NCBI GenBank assembly: GCA_031285905.1
Contig: JAITVH010000053.1
Location: forward strand, 1 to 40,782
Source: Prevotella sp.
GTDB taxonomy: Bacteria; Bacteroidota; Bacteroidia; Bacteroidales; Dysgonomonadaceae
Direction: 5' to 3'
Length of the DNA: 40,782 nt
Part shown: piece by piece, positions 17,381 to 24,393 of the stretch
How the letters are laid out: every line of letters begins with the position of its first letter
Position numbering within the stretch: position 1 is the first letter of the stretch
The notes under the pieces: generated by a model
What the model was told of the DNA's origin: nothing
Databases searched by the model: none
Seen by the model: the letters and a program-made list of their open reading frames with translations, nothing else
Position numbers and translations under genes: made by a program

Positions 17381-17761
17381 TCATTCCATCTGCGGTTCTA
17401 ATTGCTTTTGCTGATAATAAGTTGAACATTTTCCTTCAAATTTAGCACCGGGTTCTATTTCGATGACTTCTGTTTTTAAATCACCACTAATAATACATGA
17501 TGCTCTTAATACAACAGTATTGGAGCACAGAATGTTTCCTGTTACATTGCCCAGAAGTTCGATATTGGTGCATTCTATATTGCCAATAATAGTGCTGGTT
17601 GGGCCTACTATGATTTTACCTTTGCAAAAAATATTTCCTTCGATAATTCCATCAACACGGAAGTCTTCTTCGGAGGTGATTTCTCCTATTAGTTTTGTGC
17701 CAGAAGCCAGTACGTTGTGTGTGCCAGAGTTTGCAGATATAGCATCTTTGTTTTTTGCCAT
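17381..17761 (-). CDS. Bactofilin (polymer-forming cytoskeletal protein)
   Basis: This 126-aa protein is a single bactofilin domain, which forms nucleotide-free filaments that act in cell shape and localisation. The right-handed beta-helix is visible as repeated short hydrophobic strands with turns: GTKLIGEITSEEDFRVDGIIEGNI, CKGKIIVGPTSTIIGNIECTNIELLGNVTGNI, then ISGDLKTEVIEIEPGAKFEG. Flanking tails are short and polar, as usual. It is the first gene of the minus-strand run and has a candidate promoter 37-44 nt upstream. Confidence 0.93.
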   Translation of the reverse strand: MAKNKDAISANSGTHNVLASGTKLIGEITSEEDFRVDGIIEGNIFCKGKIIVGPTSTIIGNIECTNIELLGNVTGNILCSNTVVLRASCIISGDLKTEVIEIEPGAKFEGKCSTYYQQKQLEPQME

Positions 17762-17797
17762 AAATATTAGTTAGTTAATTAATGTCGTTTGGTGGAG

Positions 17798-17805
17798 CAA
17801 ACTTA
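17798..17805 (-). promoter_or_regulatory. Candidate -7 box for the bactofilin operon
   Basis: On the minus strand the sequence reads TAAGTTTG, a full TAnnTTTG match, 37 nt before the bactofilin ATG. A TTTG further upstream (17825-17822) is only 16 nt away, shorter than the usual 19-21 nt, so the -33 part is weak. Confidence 0.45.
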
Positions 17806-17984
17806 GTTAAAAATCAGCATACAAACATACATCTTGATTAAAATAGTGGCATTTTAAAATTTAATTAACATGTTTGTGGTTTTAAAACTAATATTTTGTT
17901 AAGATCAATCATTATAAATAGTTAAGAATGGTTTTCAATATCCTGATGCCTGTTTATGGGATTGGTTTTGTCCGAAATATATAG

Positions 17985-18029
17985 CAACTCTCCGAAACCA
18001 TTGATCGACATCAGTAATCTGGAGAGTTG
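17985..18029 (-). terminator. Long-loop inverted repeat downstream of the metal operon
   Basis: CAACTCTCC (17985-17993) pairs perfectly with GGAGAGTTG (18021-18029) around a 27-nt loop. It begins 24 nt past the stop of the DUF4625 gene, where a terminator is expected. No strong T-tract follows, so its role is uncertain. The rest of 17762-18052 is AT-rich with only the bactofilin promoter. Confidence 0.35.
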
Positions 18030-18052
18030 TTGTATATGATAATATTAAAAAT

Positions 18053-18538
18053 TTAATGGTAATGTTCCCCGTCTTCACCGTCATGGCTTAATATAATATT
18101 TCGGGCTACATGCGATTCGTTTCCGGCAGTATCCACACAATAAACAACCAGATGATAAGCGCCAGGAGTAGCGTTCTCAGTTATGGTGATATCATGGTGA
18201 TGCACCTTTTTGCTCTTTAGTCCATTGATATCATTCCAGGTATTTTGATAACTGAAATATTCTGTCTCATTTTCCCCTGTTTTACTTTTGTGGTCATGTG
18301 GATTACTCATATTTTCATGTATTTCCACTTTATATGATTTTAGCATTTCGTTATCAGATACTTCCATATCAAAATGTATATCCGATCCAATCTTTATGTT
18401 GGCTCCTTCTGCCGGAGCTATAAGGTTTATTACCGGAGGGGTGGTATCTCCATCATTATTACTACATGAGGTGAATGAAATAAAAAGTGCTGTTAAACTG
18501 ATAATTGATAAATACAGGATGTTAATTTTTGTTTTCAT
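18053..18538 (-). CDS. DUF4625 lipoprotein, histidine-rich
   Basis: This 161-aa protein has a lipoprotein signal with the cysteine in FTSCSNND. One DUF4625 domain follows, an immunoglobulin-like beta-sandwich (TTPPVINLIAPAEGANIKIGSDIHFDMEVSDNEML, ending GAYHLVVYCVDTAGNES). The function is not established. Histidine clusters stand out: NPHDHKSK, KKVHHHDIT and the C-terminal HDGEDGEHYH. Together with the upstream TonB receptor and the Fur-type regulator these suggest metal binding at the cell surface. Its ATG overlaps the receptor's TGA by 4 nt (ATGA), so the two are translationally coupled. A metal-gathering partner of the receptor is my inference. Confidence 0.85.
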   Translation of the reverse strand: MKTKINILYLSIISLTALFISFTSCSNNDGDTTPPVINLIAPAEGANIKIGSDIHFDMEVSDNEMLKSYKVEIHENMSNPHDHKSKTGENETEYFSYQNTWNDINGLKSKKVHHHDITITENATPGAYHLVVYCVDTAGNESHVARNIILSHDGEDGEHYH

Positions 18539-20691
18539 TTTATTTTATTGTTAAAAGGTATTTTAATTAATAATTGAAAGTTACGGCCCGGTTCGGGGAT
18601 TTCTACTTTTCTGTAAAAGCTCAGATGGTTATAGTATTTCGTATTGAGCAGGTTACGTAAGGTTAACCCAATATCAATAATCCTATTTCCTGTTGTTATT
18701 TTAATATTTCCTCCCAGATTAATGAGATTCGTCCCTTGAGTTTGACTCTCGTTCTTAGCCACTCTTTTTTGCGCAGCTATGCTATGTAATTCTGCATACA
18801 GTTGCAGTTTATTCATTTCCCATGTTATGGAATTTCGCATAGATGCCGGTGGTGAGAAACTCAGGGGTGTATTTTCGTCGAGATTGTATGTATATACATA
18901 ATCGCCGGTAAAAGAGTATTTTATCTGTGGAAGAAATTTTATACTGAATAATATTTCTGTTCCGGCAAAAATAACCTCGTTCCCTTTGTATCGATACATC
19001 TGTCCCGCATGAGGGAGTACTGACCATTCGCCCGTCGGATTCAGGAAAATATAATTGTTGAACCAACTGGCAAACGGACTAACGGAAAATGATATATTTT
19101 CATTTTCATAAAGATATGACACATCTAATTGCCAGCCATTTTCGGGATCAAGAGCAGGGTCGCCTTGTTCGTGTCTGAATGTACCGTGGTGAACCCCGTT
19201 TGCGGCTAGTTCATTTGCTCCTGGAAGACGAAAACTGTGTCCTATATTTGTTTTAAACAAATGGTGGTAGGCCGGATTCCATACTAATCCTGCTGAACCG
19301 GAAGAATTACTGAAACTTCGGTTTACAGCGTAACTTCGCTGTTTATACTGAGTTATCAATCCATTGTCATAGCCCATATTGTATAGATATTTTTCCAGAT
19401 ATGGATCTACAAATCCGGATATATCCATTGTACCGTAATCATAACGGATTCCTCCACTAAATGAGAAATTTTGTGTCAGTTGCCATGTCGCAATTCCAGA
19501 CAATCCTGTAGTCAAACGATTATATTGTGGTAAAAGAAATGAATATCCACCAATATTATTCCTTTGATATTGTATATCCCATCCGATTGTATATTCCCAG
19601 GCAGTATTATATATGGTTCTTATCTTGAAGGAAGAACTATAGGTATCGAGTGAAAACATTAGTTCCTTATCCGGATTGTTTTCGGGAGGAGACTGTGTGC
19701 CATAATGGGTATGGAATCTGCTCCATTCCTCTCTGTGGTTATTTTGATAACCAATGTCCCATGAACCAATTGTTTTGTCCCATATGTATTTTTGTCTGGA
19801 AGTAATTTTAAGATGATTTACCCTGCTATATGGGAATTCTATATTACGATCGTTGCCATCATCCTGAACACGGGATATATCCGGAATACCGTGAGCCCCC
19901 GGGAAAAAACCGGTTTTCTGGTAAACGTTACTAATATTATAATTGGAATAATATTTTCCTTTTCGATATTCTGTGTATAGATTCACATTTCTTTCCAGTC
20001 CGGCGGTATTTTTTAGCTTTCTATTATATACAGGAATCTTTTGGGTAAGATATATAATAGTGTCAGCCGGTATTCGGTAATCGCCAAAATGCTGTTCGGA
20101 ATAACGTAGTTTGGTATACCATGCGTCTTTTTTAATTCCCAGCAGGATTGAACCCGCCAAGGTGGAGTTTACACTTTTCCCAAGTAAAGATATTTCTCCA
20201 AAGACTTGATTCTCCAACGGCGGTGGCGGCTGGGAGATCTCAATGACACCACCCATAGCATCACTTCCATACAATAAAGATGACGGGCCTTTGCGAACGA
20301 TAACATGTTCAATATTAAAAGCATCCATTTCAAGTCCGTGGTCGCTTCCCCATTGTTGTCCTTCCTGTTTTATTCCATTTTCCGTTACCGAAATTCGATT
20401 AAATCCCATACCTCGGATCATTGGCTTGGAAAATCCGGAACCAATATCCATGGACTGTACCCCTGGTATATACTCTAATGCTTGTATTAGATTTCCTGTG
20501 AAATGCTCTCTAAGAAAGTTTTCATCTACTACTTCGACCGATAATGTCGAATTACGTTTATTTATTGTTTTGTAAGAAGAAGAGATTTCTATACTTTCTA
20601 ATTCTATTGTCTTTATAGAATCTTTTACCTGAGCATAACCAGATAATGCAGATACTAGCATGAACATACACAGAATAATTCTGATATGCAT
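18535..20691 (-). CDS. TonB-dependent receptor, probably for zinc or another metal
   Basis: This 718-aa outer-membrane receptor has a signal peptide (ending SALSGYAQ) and a plug domain (about 40-150) with IPGVQSMDIGSGFSKPMIRGMG, VRKGPSSLLYGSDAMGGVIEI. A 22-strand-type barrel follows, ending with a C-terminal strand in aromatic/charged alternation (FQLLIKIPF). The extracellular loops hold histidines, notably GAHG, RFHTHYG and GVHHGTFRHEQGDP. The last resembles a segment typical of ZnuD-like zinc receptors. It lies 65 nt after the Cys/His small gene and is coupled to the DUF4625 gene. A divergent Fur-type gene and a palindromic operator support metal-responsive repression. Zinc is favoured, but copper, iron or haem cannot be excluded. 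Confidence 0.85.
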   Translation of the reverse strand: MHIRIILCMFMLVSALSGYAQVKDSIKTIELESIEISSSYKTINKRNSTLSVEVVDENFLREHFTGNLIQALEYIPGVQSMDIGSGFSKPMIRGMGFNRISVTENGIKQEGQQWGSDHGLEMDAFNIEHVIVRKGPSSLLYGSDAMGGVIEISQPPPPLENQVFGEISLLGKSVNSTLAGSILLGIKKDAWYTKLRYSEQHFGDYRIPADTIIYLTQKIPVYNRKLKNTAGLERNVNLYTEYRKGKYYSNYNISNVYQKTGFFPGAHGIPDISRVQDDGNDRNIEFPYSRVNHLKITSRQKYIWDKTIGSWDIGYQNNHREEWSRFHTHYGTQSPPENNPDKELMFSLDTYSSSFKIRTIYNTAWEYTIGWDIQYQRNNIGGYSFLLPQYNRLTTGLSGIATWQLTQNFSFSGGIRYDYGTMDISGFVDPYLEKYLYNMGYDNGLITQYKQRSYAVNRSFSNSSGSAGLVWNPAYHHLFKTNIGHSFRLPGANELAANGVHHGTFRHEQGDPALDPENGWQLDVSYLYENENISFSVSPFASWFNNYIFLNPTGEWSVLPHAGQMYRYKGNEVIFAGTEILFSIKFLPQIKYSFTGDYVYTYNLDENTPLSFSPPASMRNSITWEMNKLQLYAELHSIAAQKRVAKNESQTQGTNLINLGGNIKITTGNRIIDIGLTLRNLLNTKYYNHLSFYRKVEIPEPGRNFQLLIKIPFNNKIK

Positions 20692-20756
20692 ATGAATATT
20701 TATTTCTGAGTAAAATAATTAGATAAACAGGGATAAAGATTATCCCGTTAGAATTG

Positions 20757-21089
20757 TTATCCAAAAGTAGGAGGTGCACGCAGATAAAAAGATTGGAAGA
20801 AAAAAGTATAGCTATTCTCTTTATACTTAATGAGAATCTTTTTACATGATCCTGTTATTTTTTTTGTAAAGGTTGATATGTCTTTATTTATAAAAAATGA
20901 TAATATATATTTACATACATCGCAAGTTTTGCAATCGTGTTTTGAATGGGGGTTGCTGTTTGAGTGTAAGTTTATTATTTCGTAATATATGTTTTTGTAG
21001 GTATGTATAGTCTTCGTTATTAATGGAATAGTAAAAATAACCAATAATAACCATCTCACAATAATTTTATTTACATTGCCTTTGTTCAC
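20757..21089 (-). CDS. Small Cys/His membrane-anchored protein of the metal operon
   Basis: This 110-aa protein starts at a GTG (21089-21087). An in-frame stop lies two codons upstream, so no longer start exists. A hydrophobic segment (IIVRWLLLVIFTIPLI, about 8-23) gives an N-terminal anchor. A metal-ligand-rich stretch follows: HSNSNPHSKHDCKTCDVCKY (about 42-61). The C-terminus ends FYLRAPPTFG. Short proteins with such an ending occur next to TonB receptors in Bacteroidetes, a recollection I cannot check here. It is the first gene downstream of the operator and promoter. I do not recognise a named family. A metal-binding accessory or sensor is inference. Confidence 0.65.
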   Translation of the reverse strand: MNKGNVNKIIVRWLLLVIFTIPLITKTIHTYKNIYYEIINLHSNSNPHSKHDCKTCDVCKYILSFFINKDISTFTKKITGSCKKILIKYKENSYTFFFQSFYLRAPPTFG

Positions 21090-21111
21090 TTTTTATAAAA
21101 TAATAATGCTG

Positions 21112-21119
21112 CAAATATA
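21112..21119 (-). promoter_or_regulatory. -7 box of the metal-uptake operon
   Basis: On the minus strand the sequence reads TATATTTG, matching TAnnTTTG, 22 nt before the GTG of the small Cys/His gene. A TTG at 21142-21140 lies exactly 20 nt upstream, as expected for the -33 element, and falls inside the 21131-21153 palindrome. Confidence 0.6.
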
Positions 21120-21130
21120 GAGTTTTTTTA

Positions 21131-21153
21131 CAAATGCAACAATGTTTCATTTG
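21131..21153. promoter_or_regulatory. Predicted Fur/Zur-family operator
   Basis: A 23-bp near-perfect palindrome with an odd centre: CAAATG at 21131-21136 mirrors CATTTG at 21148-21153, and AACA (21138-21141) mirrors TGTT (21143-21146) about the central A at 21142. Only the pair 21137/21147 does not match. The AAATG...CATTT ends resemble the ends of known Zur boxes. It lies between the divergent Fur-type gene and the metal operon and covers the likely -33 element of the latter. Binding there would block that promoter. Confidence 0.65.
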
Positions 21154-21190
21154 ATTAATTGTATTGTTTATCCTAATGAAGAATTTTGAT

Positions 21191-21198
21191 TATCTTTG
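21191..21198 (+). promoter_or_regulatory. -7 box of the Fur-family regulator gene
   Basis: TATCTTTG matches TAnnTTTG, 21 nt upstream of the ATG at 21220. It shows that the longer open frame beginning with TTG at 21196 cannot be the true start. The palindrome at 21131-21153 lies about 40 nt upstream, so autoregulation is possible but less direct. Confidence 0.55.
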
Positions 21199-21219
21199 CT
21201 ATTATTCTTTGTGAAATTT

Positions 21220-21627
21220 ATGAATGCAATAGAGTTACTTAAAAGTAAGGGGTTGAAGAAGACAGCTCAACGCATTATATTTATTAATATATTACAGAAG
21301 AATGTAGTCGCATTAACCGAAGATGATATAAAGCATGAAATGGGTGATTTGTATGATCGTATTACATTTTATCGTACAATTCAGACCTTGCTGGATTCAG
21401 ATCTTATACATCGTATAACAATCGATAATAGAACCATAAAGTATGCATTAAATGAAGTGTCTCTATACGGAAAAAATCATAGTCATTTTTTTTGTAAAAA
21501 ATGCTGTGGAGTGACTTGTATAGAGGGAGGACTGGAAATTGAAGAGATGCTTCCTGAAGGATATAAAGGAGAAGAAAGTGAATTGTTAATAAGAGGAATC
21601 TGTAAGAAATGTAATGATAAACTATAG
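21220..21627 (+). CDS. Fur-family metal-responsive repressor (Zur/PerR-like)
   Basis: This 135-aa protein uses the ATG at 21220 (MNAIELLKSKGLKKTAQR). Fur-family features are a winged-helix domain in the first 80 residues, with DRITFYRTIQTLLDSDLIHRI as the recognition region. A C-terminal dimerisation domain follows with KNHSHFFCKKC and GICKKC, the two CxxC pairs that hold structural zinc. Divergent orientation to a TonB metal receptor and a palindromic site between them suggest local repression in response to metal. Zur is favoured by the receptor type and by the operator ends. Fur or PerR cannot be excluded. Confidence 0.85.
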   Translation: MNAIELLKSKGLKKTAQRIIFINILQKNVVALTEDDIKHEMGDLYDRITFYRTIQTLLDSDLIHRITIDNRTIKYALNEVSLYGKNHSHFFCKKCCGVTCIEGGLEIEEMLPEGYKGEESELLIRGICKKCNDKL

Positions 21628-21671
21628 GCAAATAAGAAATCAGATTGTTTAGGATATCTATTGTTTTTTAA

Positions 21672-21679
21672 TAAATTTG
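21672..21679 (+). promoter_or_regulatory. Candidate -7 box for folB
   Basis: TAAATTTG fits TAnnTTTG and lies 28 nt before the GTG start of folB. No good -33 element is seen at the expected distance. Confidence 0.4.
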
Positions 21680-21707
21680 ATCCTCTAATATAATAAAGTT
21701 GTAAAGA

Positions 21708-22061
21708 GTGAAAAGCTATATCTTACTTGAAAACATTGTTTTTTATGCCAATCATGGTGTTTATCAGCAGGAAACGAGAGTCGGCAATGAATTTATAGTC
21801 AATCTGAAAATAGGGGTCGATTTAGGAAAATCCTGCCGGACTGACGAACTGGAAGATACGGTGAGCTATGCCGATATATATGAGGATGTGAAAACGGAGA
21901 TGATGGTGCCTTCAAGATTGCTGGAGCATGTAGCATACCGGATAATCAGCAGACTGAAGAGTAAATATCCATTGATTAATTCTGTGGAGATAAAGTTGTC
22001 GAAGCGCAATCCTCCGATAGGTGGCCAATTGGATTATGCGAGTGTGTTAATTTTAGATTGA
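21708..22061 (+). CDS. folB: Dihydroneopterin aldolase (folate synthesis)
   Basis: This 117-aa enzyme splits 7,8-dihydroneopterin to 6-hydroxymethyl-dihydropterin and glycolaldehyde in folate synthesis. The typical opening FYANHGVYQQETRVGNEFIVNL holds the active-site glutamate. DTVSYADIYEDV and the C-terminal VEIKLSKRNPPIGG with the catalytic lysine complete the family pattern. The start is a GTG at 21708. Five nt separate its stop from the ATG of the methyltransferase gene, so the two are likely co-transcribed. Confidence 0.93.
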   Translation: MKSYILLENIVFYANHGVYQQETRVGNEFIVNLKIGVDLGKSCRTDELEDTVSYADIYEDVKTEMMVPSRLLEHVAYRIISRLKSKYPLINSVEIKLSKRNPPIGGQLDYASVLILD

Positions 22062-22066
22062 AAGGG

Positions 22067-22594
22067 ATGCGCATAAAAAGAATTACGGAACTAAACAGGC
22101 TTTCTGTCGAGGAATTTAAAAAAACAGAGAAGCTTTCGTTGACAATAGTGCTTGATAATGTGAGAAGCCTGAACAATATAGGCTCTGTATTTCGTACATC
22201 CGATGCATTTCTCATCGGTTCTGTTTTTTTGTGTGGAATCACAGCTACTCCTCCAAATGTAGAGATACATAAAACTGCGCTAGGGGCTGAGGATTCTGTC
22301 AATTGGGTTTATTATGAAGATACCCGGCAGGCTATAGAGGAGTTGAAAGAACAAGGTTATATCATTTGTGCTATAGAGCAGGTTCAGGGTAGTGTGGCTC
22401 TGGATGAATTGAGTATGGAGAAAGGCGGAAAATATGCGGTGGTACTGGGCAATGAAGTAAAAGGCGTGTCGCAGCAGGTAGTAGATATGTGCGATTATTG
22501 CATAGAAATTCCTCAGCTTGGCACCAAGCACTCGTTGAATGTATCTGTTGCTGCAGGTATTGTGATATGGGAATTTTTTAAGCAGTTGAGCTAG
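22067..22594 (+). CDS. TrmH (SpoU)-family RNA 2'-O-methyltransferase
   Basis: This 175-aa protein begins at the ATG at 22067. An in-frame TTG at 22058 overlaps folB and is less likely. SPOUT-class motifs are LDNVRSLNNIGSVFRTSDAF (motif 1), VVLGNEVKGVSQ (motif 2) and CIEIPQLGTKHSLNVSVAAGIVIWEF (motif 3), which form the knotted SAM-binding site. The family methylates ribose 2'-OH in tRNA or rRNA. The target here is not clear. It lacks the N-terminal RNA-binding domain of RlmB, so a TrmH/TrmL-like role is more likely. Confidence 0.9.
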   Translation: MRIKRITELNRLSVEEFKKTEKLSLTIVLDNVRSLNNIGSVFRTSDAFLIGSVFLCGITATPPNVEIHKTALGAEDSVNWVYYEDTRQAIEELKEQGYIICAIEQVQGSVALDELSMEKGGKYAVVLGNEVKGVSQQVVDMCDYCIEIPQLGTKHSLNVSVAAGIVIWEFFKQLS

Positions 22595-22676
22595 GTTTGC
22601 AATATTTTTGTTAGTTTTGTAACATATTTTAAATTAAGCTGTCTGACAATTTTGACAATATATTAATAATATTACT

Positions 22677-24191
22677 ATGGTAGATTCAGATTTATCTATC
22701 CTTGAAGCTAAAGGTATAACCCTGGAGGAATTTCAAAAACAACTCGACCAATTTAAGAAAGGATTTTCATATTTAGATCTTTATGCCGCAGCGTCGATTG
22801 AAAAAGGGATCTTGGTAGTTTCATCTGACGATGAGCAGGACTATATAAATACTTGGAATGAGTACTGTAGCTCAGGCAGGAAAATTGTAAAATTTGTCCC
22901 TGCATCAGGTGCTGCCAGTCGTATGTTTAAGGACTTATTCGCTTTTCTGGATGCTCCATATGATGAGCCAAGTACAGAAACTGAGATAAAGTTCTTTGAG
23001 GGACTTTCCAAATTTGCTTTTTATGAAGATTTGAACAATGCCTGCCTGAAAAATGGAGGTAGGGATATACCAAGTTTGTTGTCAAAGAATAAGTATAAAG
23101 CCATTATACGAAATTTGTTGAGTCCCGAAGGATTGAACTATGGAAATTTGCCAAAGGGACTGCTGAAATTCCATAAATATGAAGAAGGCTCGCGCACTCC
23201 TGTGGAAGAACATCTGGTAGAAGGATGTTTGTATGCAGGAAATAATGATAATAATGTAACTGTTCATTTTACGGTTTCTCCGGAGCATCGCCCTCTTTTT
23301 GAAGAATTGGTGGAACGGAAGAAACCAGTATTTGAAAAAGAATTAAGTGCAAGTTTTGATATTAGCTTCAGCGAACAGAAACCCAGTACTGATACTATAG
23401 CAGTGGATGTCAATGATGAACCTTTCAGAGAAAATGGGAAGTTGTTGTTCCGTCCGGGAGGGCATGGAGCACTGATCGAGAATCTGAATGATCTGGATGC
23501 CGATATCATCTTTGTAAAGAATATAGATAATGTTGTTCCTGATAAACATAAAGTAATAGAAACTAAATATAAAAAGATACTGGCGGGTATTTTGGTGTCT
23601 ATACAGGTGGAGATATTCAGGTATCTTAAATTGCTGGACTCGGGTAAATACACGCATGACGAATTGATGGGGATTCTCTATTTTATGCAAAATACATTGA
23701 ATGTAAAGAATCCTGACACTAAGTTATTAGAAGATGCAGAGTTGGTTTTGTATCTTAAATATAAGCTCGACCGTCCGATTCGTGTCTGCGGGATGGTACG
23801 CAATATAGGTGAGCCCGGTGGCGGCCCTTTCCTTGCCGTCAATCCTGACGGAACGATCTCGCCTCAAATACTGGAGAGTTCTCAGATTGATATGTCTGAT
23901 CCTGTAAAGAAAGAAATGTTTATGCGAGGTACCCATTTCAATCCGGTTGATTTGGTTTGCGGCGTGAAAGATTACCGGGGATATCATTTTAACTTAAAAG
24001 ATTATGTTGATCCAAATACAGGTTTTATATCCATCAAGTCTAAGGGAGGAAAAGAGTTGAAAGCATTGGAACTCCCAGGATTGTGGAATGGTGCAATGTC
24101 TGATTGGAACACACTTTTCGTAGAGGTTCCCATTGAAACATTTAATCCGGTAAAGACTATAAATGATTTGTTGAGAGACCAACATCTGTAA
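22677..24191 (+). CDS. DUF4301 family protein
   Basis: This 504-aa protein matches the DUF4301 family known in Bacteroidetes, whose function I do not know. Recognisable parts are VKFVPASGAASRMFKDLFAFLD (about 76-97), a middle with LLFRPGGHGALIENLNDLDADIIFVKNIDNV, RVCGMVRNIGEPGGGPFLAV near residue 370, and a C-terminus with LPGLWNGAMSDWNTLFVEVP. The PASGAASRM and GEPGGGPF loops and the IFVKNIDN segment resemble sugar-nucleotide or phosphate-binding patterns of nucleotidyltransferases, but I see no full motif. No signal peptide is present, so it is cytoplasmic. It stands alone, 82 nt after the methyltransferase gene. Confidence 0.85.
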   Translation: MVDSDLSILEAKGITLEEFQKQLDQFKKGFSYLDLYAAASIEKGILVVSSDDEQDYINTWNEYCSSGRKIVKFVPASGAASRMFKDLFAFLDAPYDEPSTETEIKFFEGLSKFAFYEDLNNACLKNGGRDIPSLLSKNKYKAIIRNLLSPEGLNYGNLPKGLLKFHKYEEGSRTPVEEHLVEGCLYAGNNDNNVTVHFTVSPEHRPLFEELVERKKPVFEKELSASFDISFSEQKPSTDTIAVDVNDEPFRENGKLLFRPGGHGALIENLNDLDADIIFVKNIDNVVPDKHKVIETKYKKILAGILVSIQVEIFRYLKLLDSGKYTHDELMGILYFMQNTLNVKNPDTKLLEDAELVLYLKYKLDRPIRVCGMVRNIGEPGGGPFLAVNPDGTISPQILESSQIDMSDPVKKEMFMRGTHFNPVDLVCGVKDYRGYHFNLKDYVDPNTGFISIKSKGGKELKALELPGLWNGAMSDWNTLFVEVPIETFNPVKTINDLLRDQHL

Positions 24192-24284
24192 AAAAAACGG
24201 ATGGCTTTTTTTGCTGTTATTTTCTTAAAACTCAATTTTCTTTCAAAAAAAGTGCTAAAGTGTTCATTTTAATAAAAAAACAAT

Positions 24285-24292
24285 TATCTTTG
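24285..24292 (+). promoter_or_regulatory. -7 box for the large secreted-protein gene
   Basis: TATCTTTG fits TAnnTTTG and gives a leader of about 95 nt before the ATG at 24394. The rest of 24192-24393 is very AT-rich with no other recognisable signal. Confidence 0.55.
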
Positions 24293-24393
24293 TGTGTGCA
24301 TTATAATAATATGTTGTGTTTAATTTGCAGTTGTTTTCTGCCTTTTTTAAATAAAACAAATTGATTGTAACTGACTTTTTTCAAAACTACCGT

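Noticed and set aside
20558-20779. 73-aa minus frame between the small Cys/His gene and the TonB receptor
   Set aside because: It overlaps the receptor start in another frame and has low-complexity, AT-driven composition without a domain.
21196-21219. TTG start for the Fur-family gene
   Set aside because: It lies within the -7 box, so it would not be in the transcript. The ATG at 21220 gives the normal family N-terminus.
24361-24393. Upstream TTG start for the large secreted protein
   Set aside because: The ATG at 24394 begins a clean signal peptide. The extra residues before it are polar and would spoil it.
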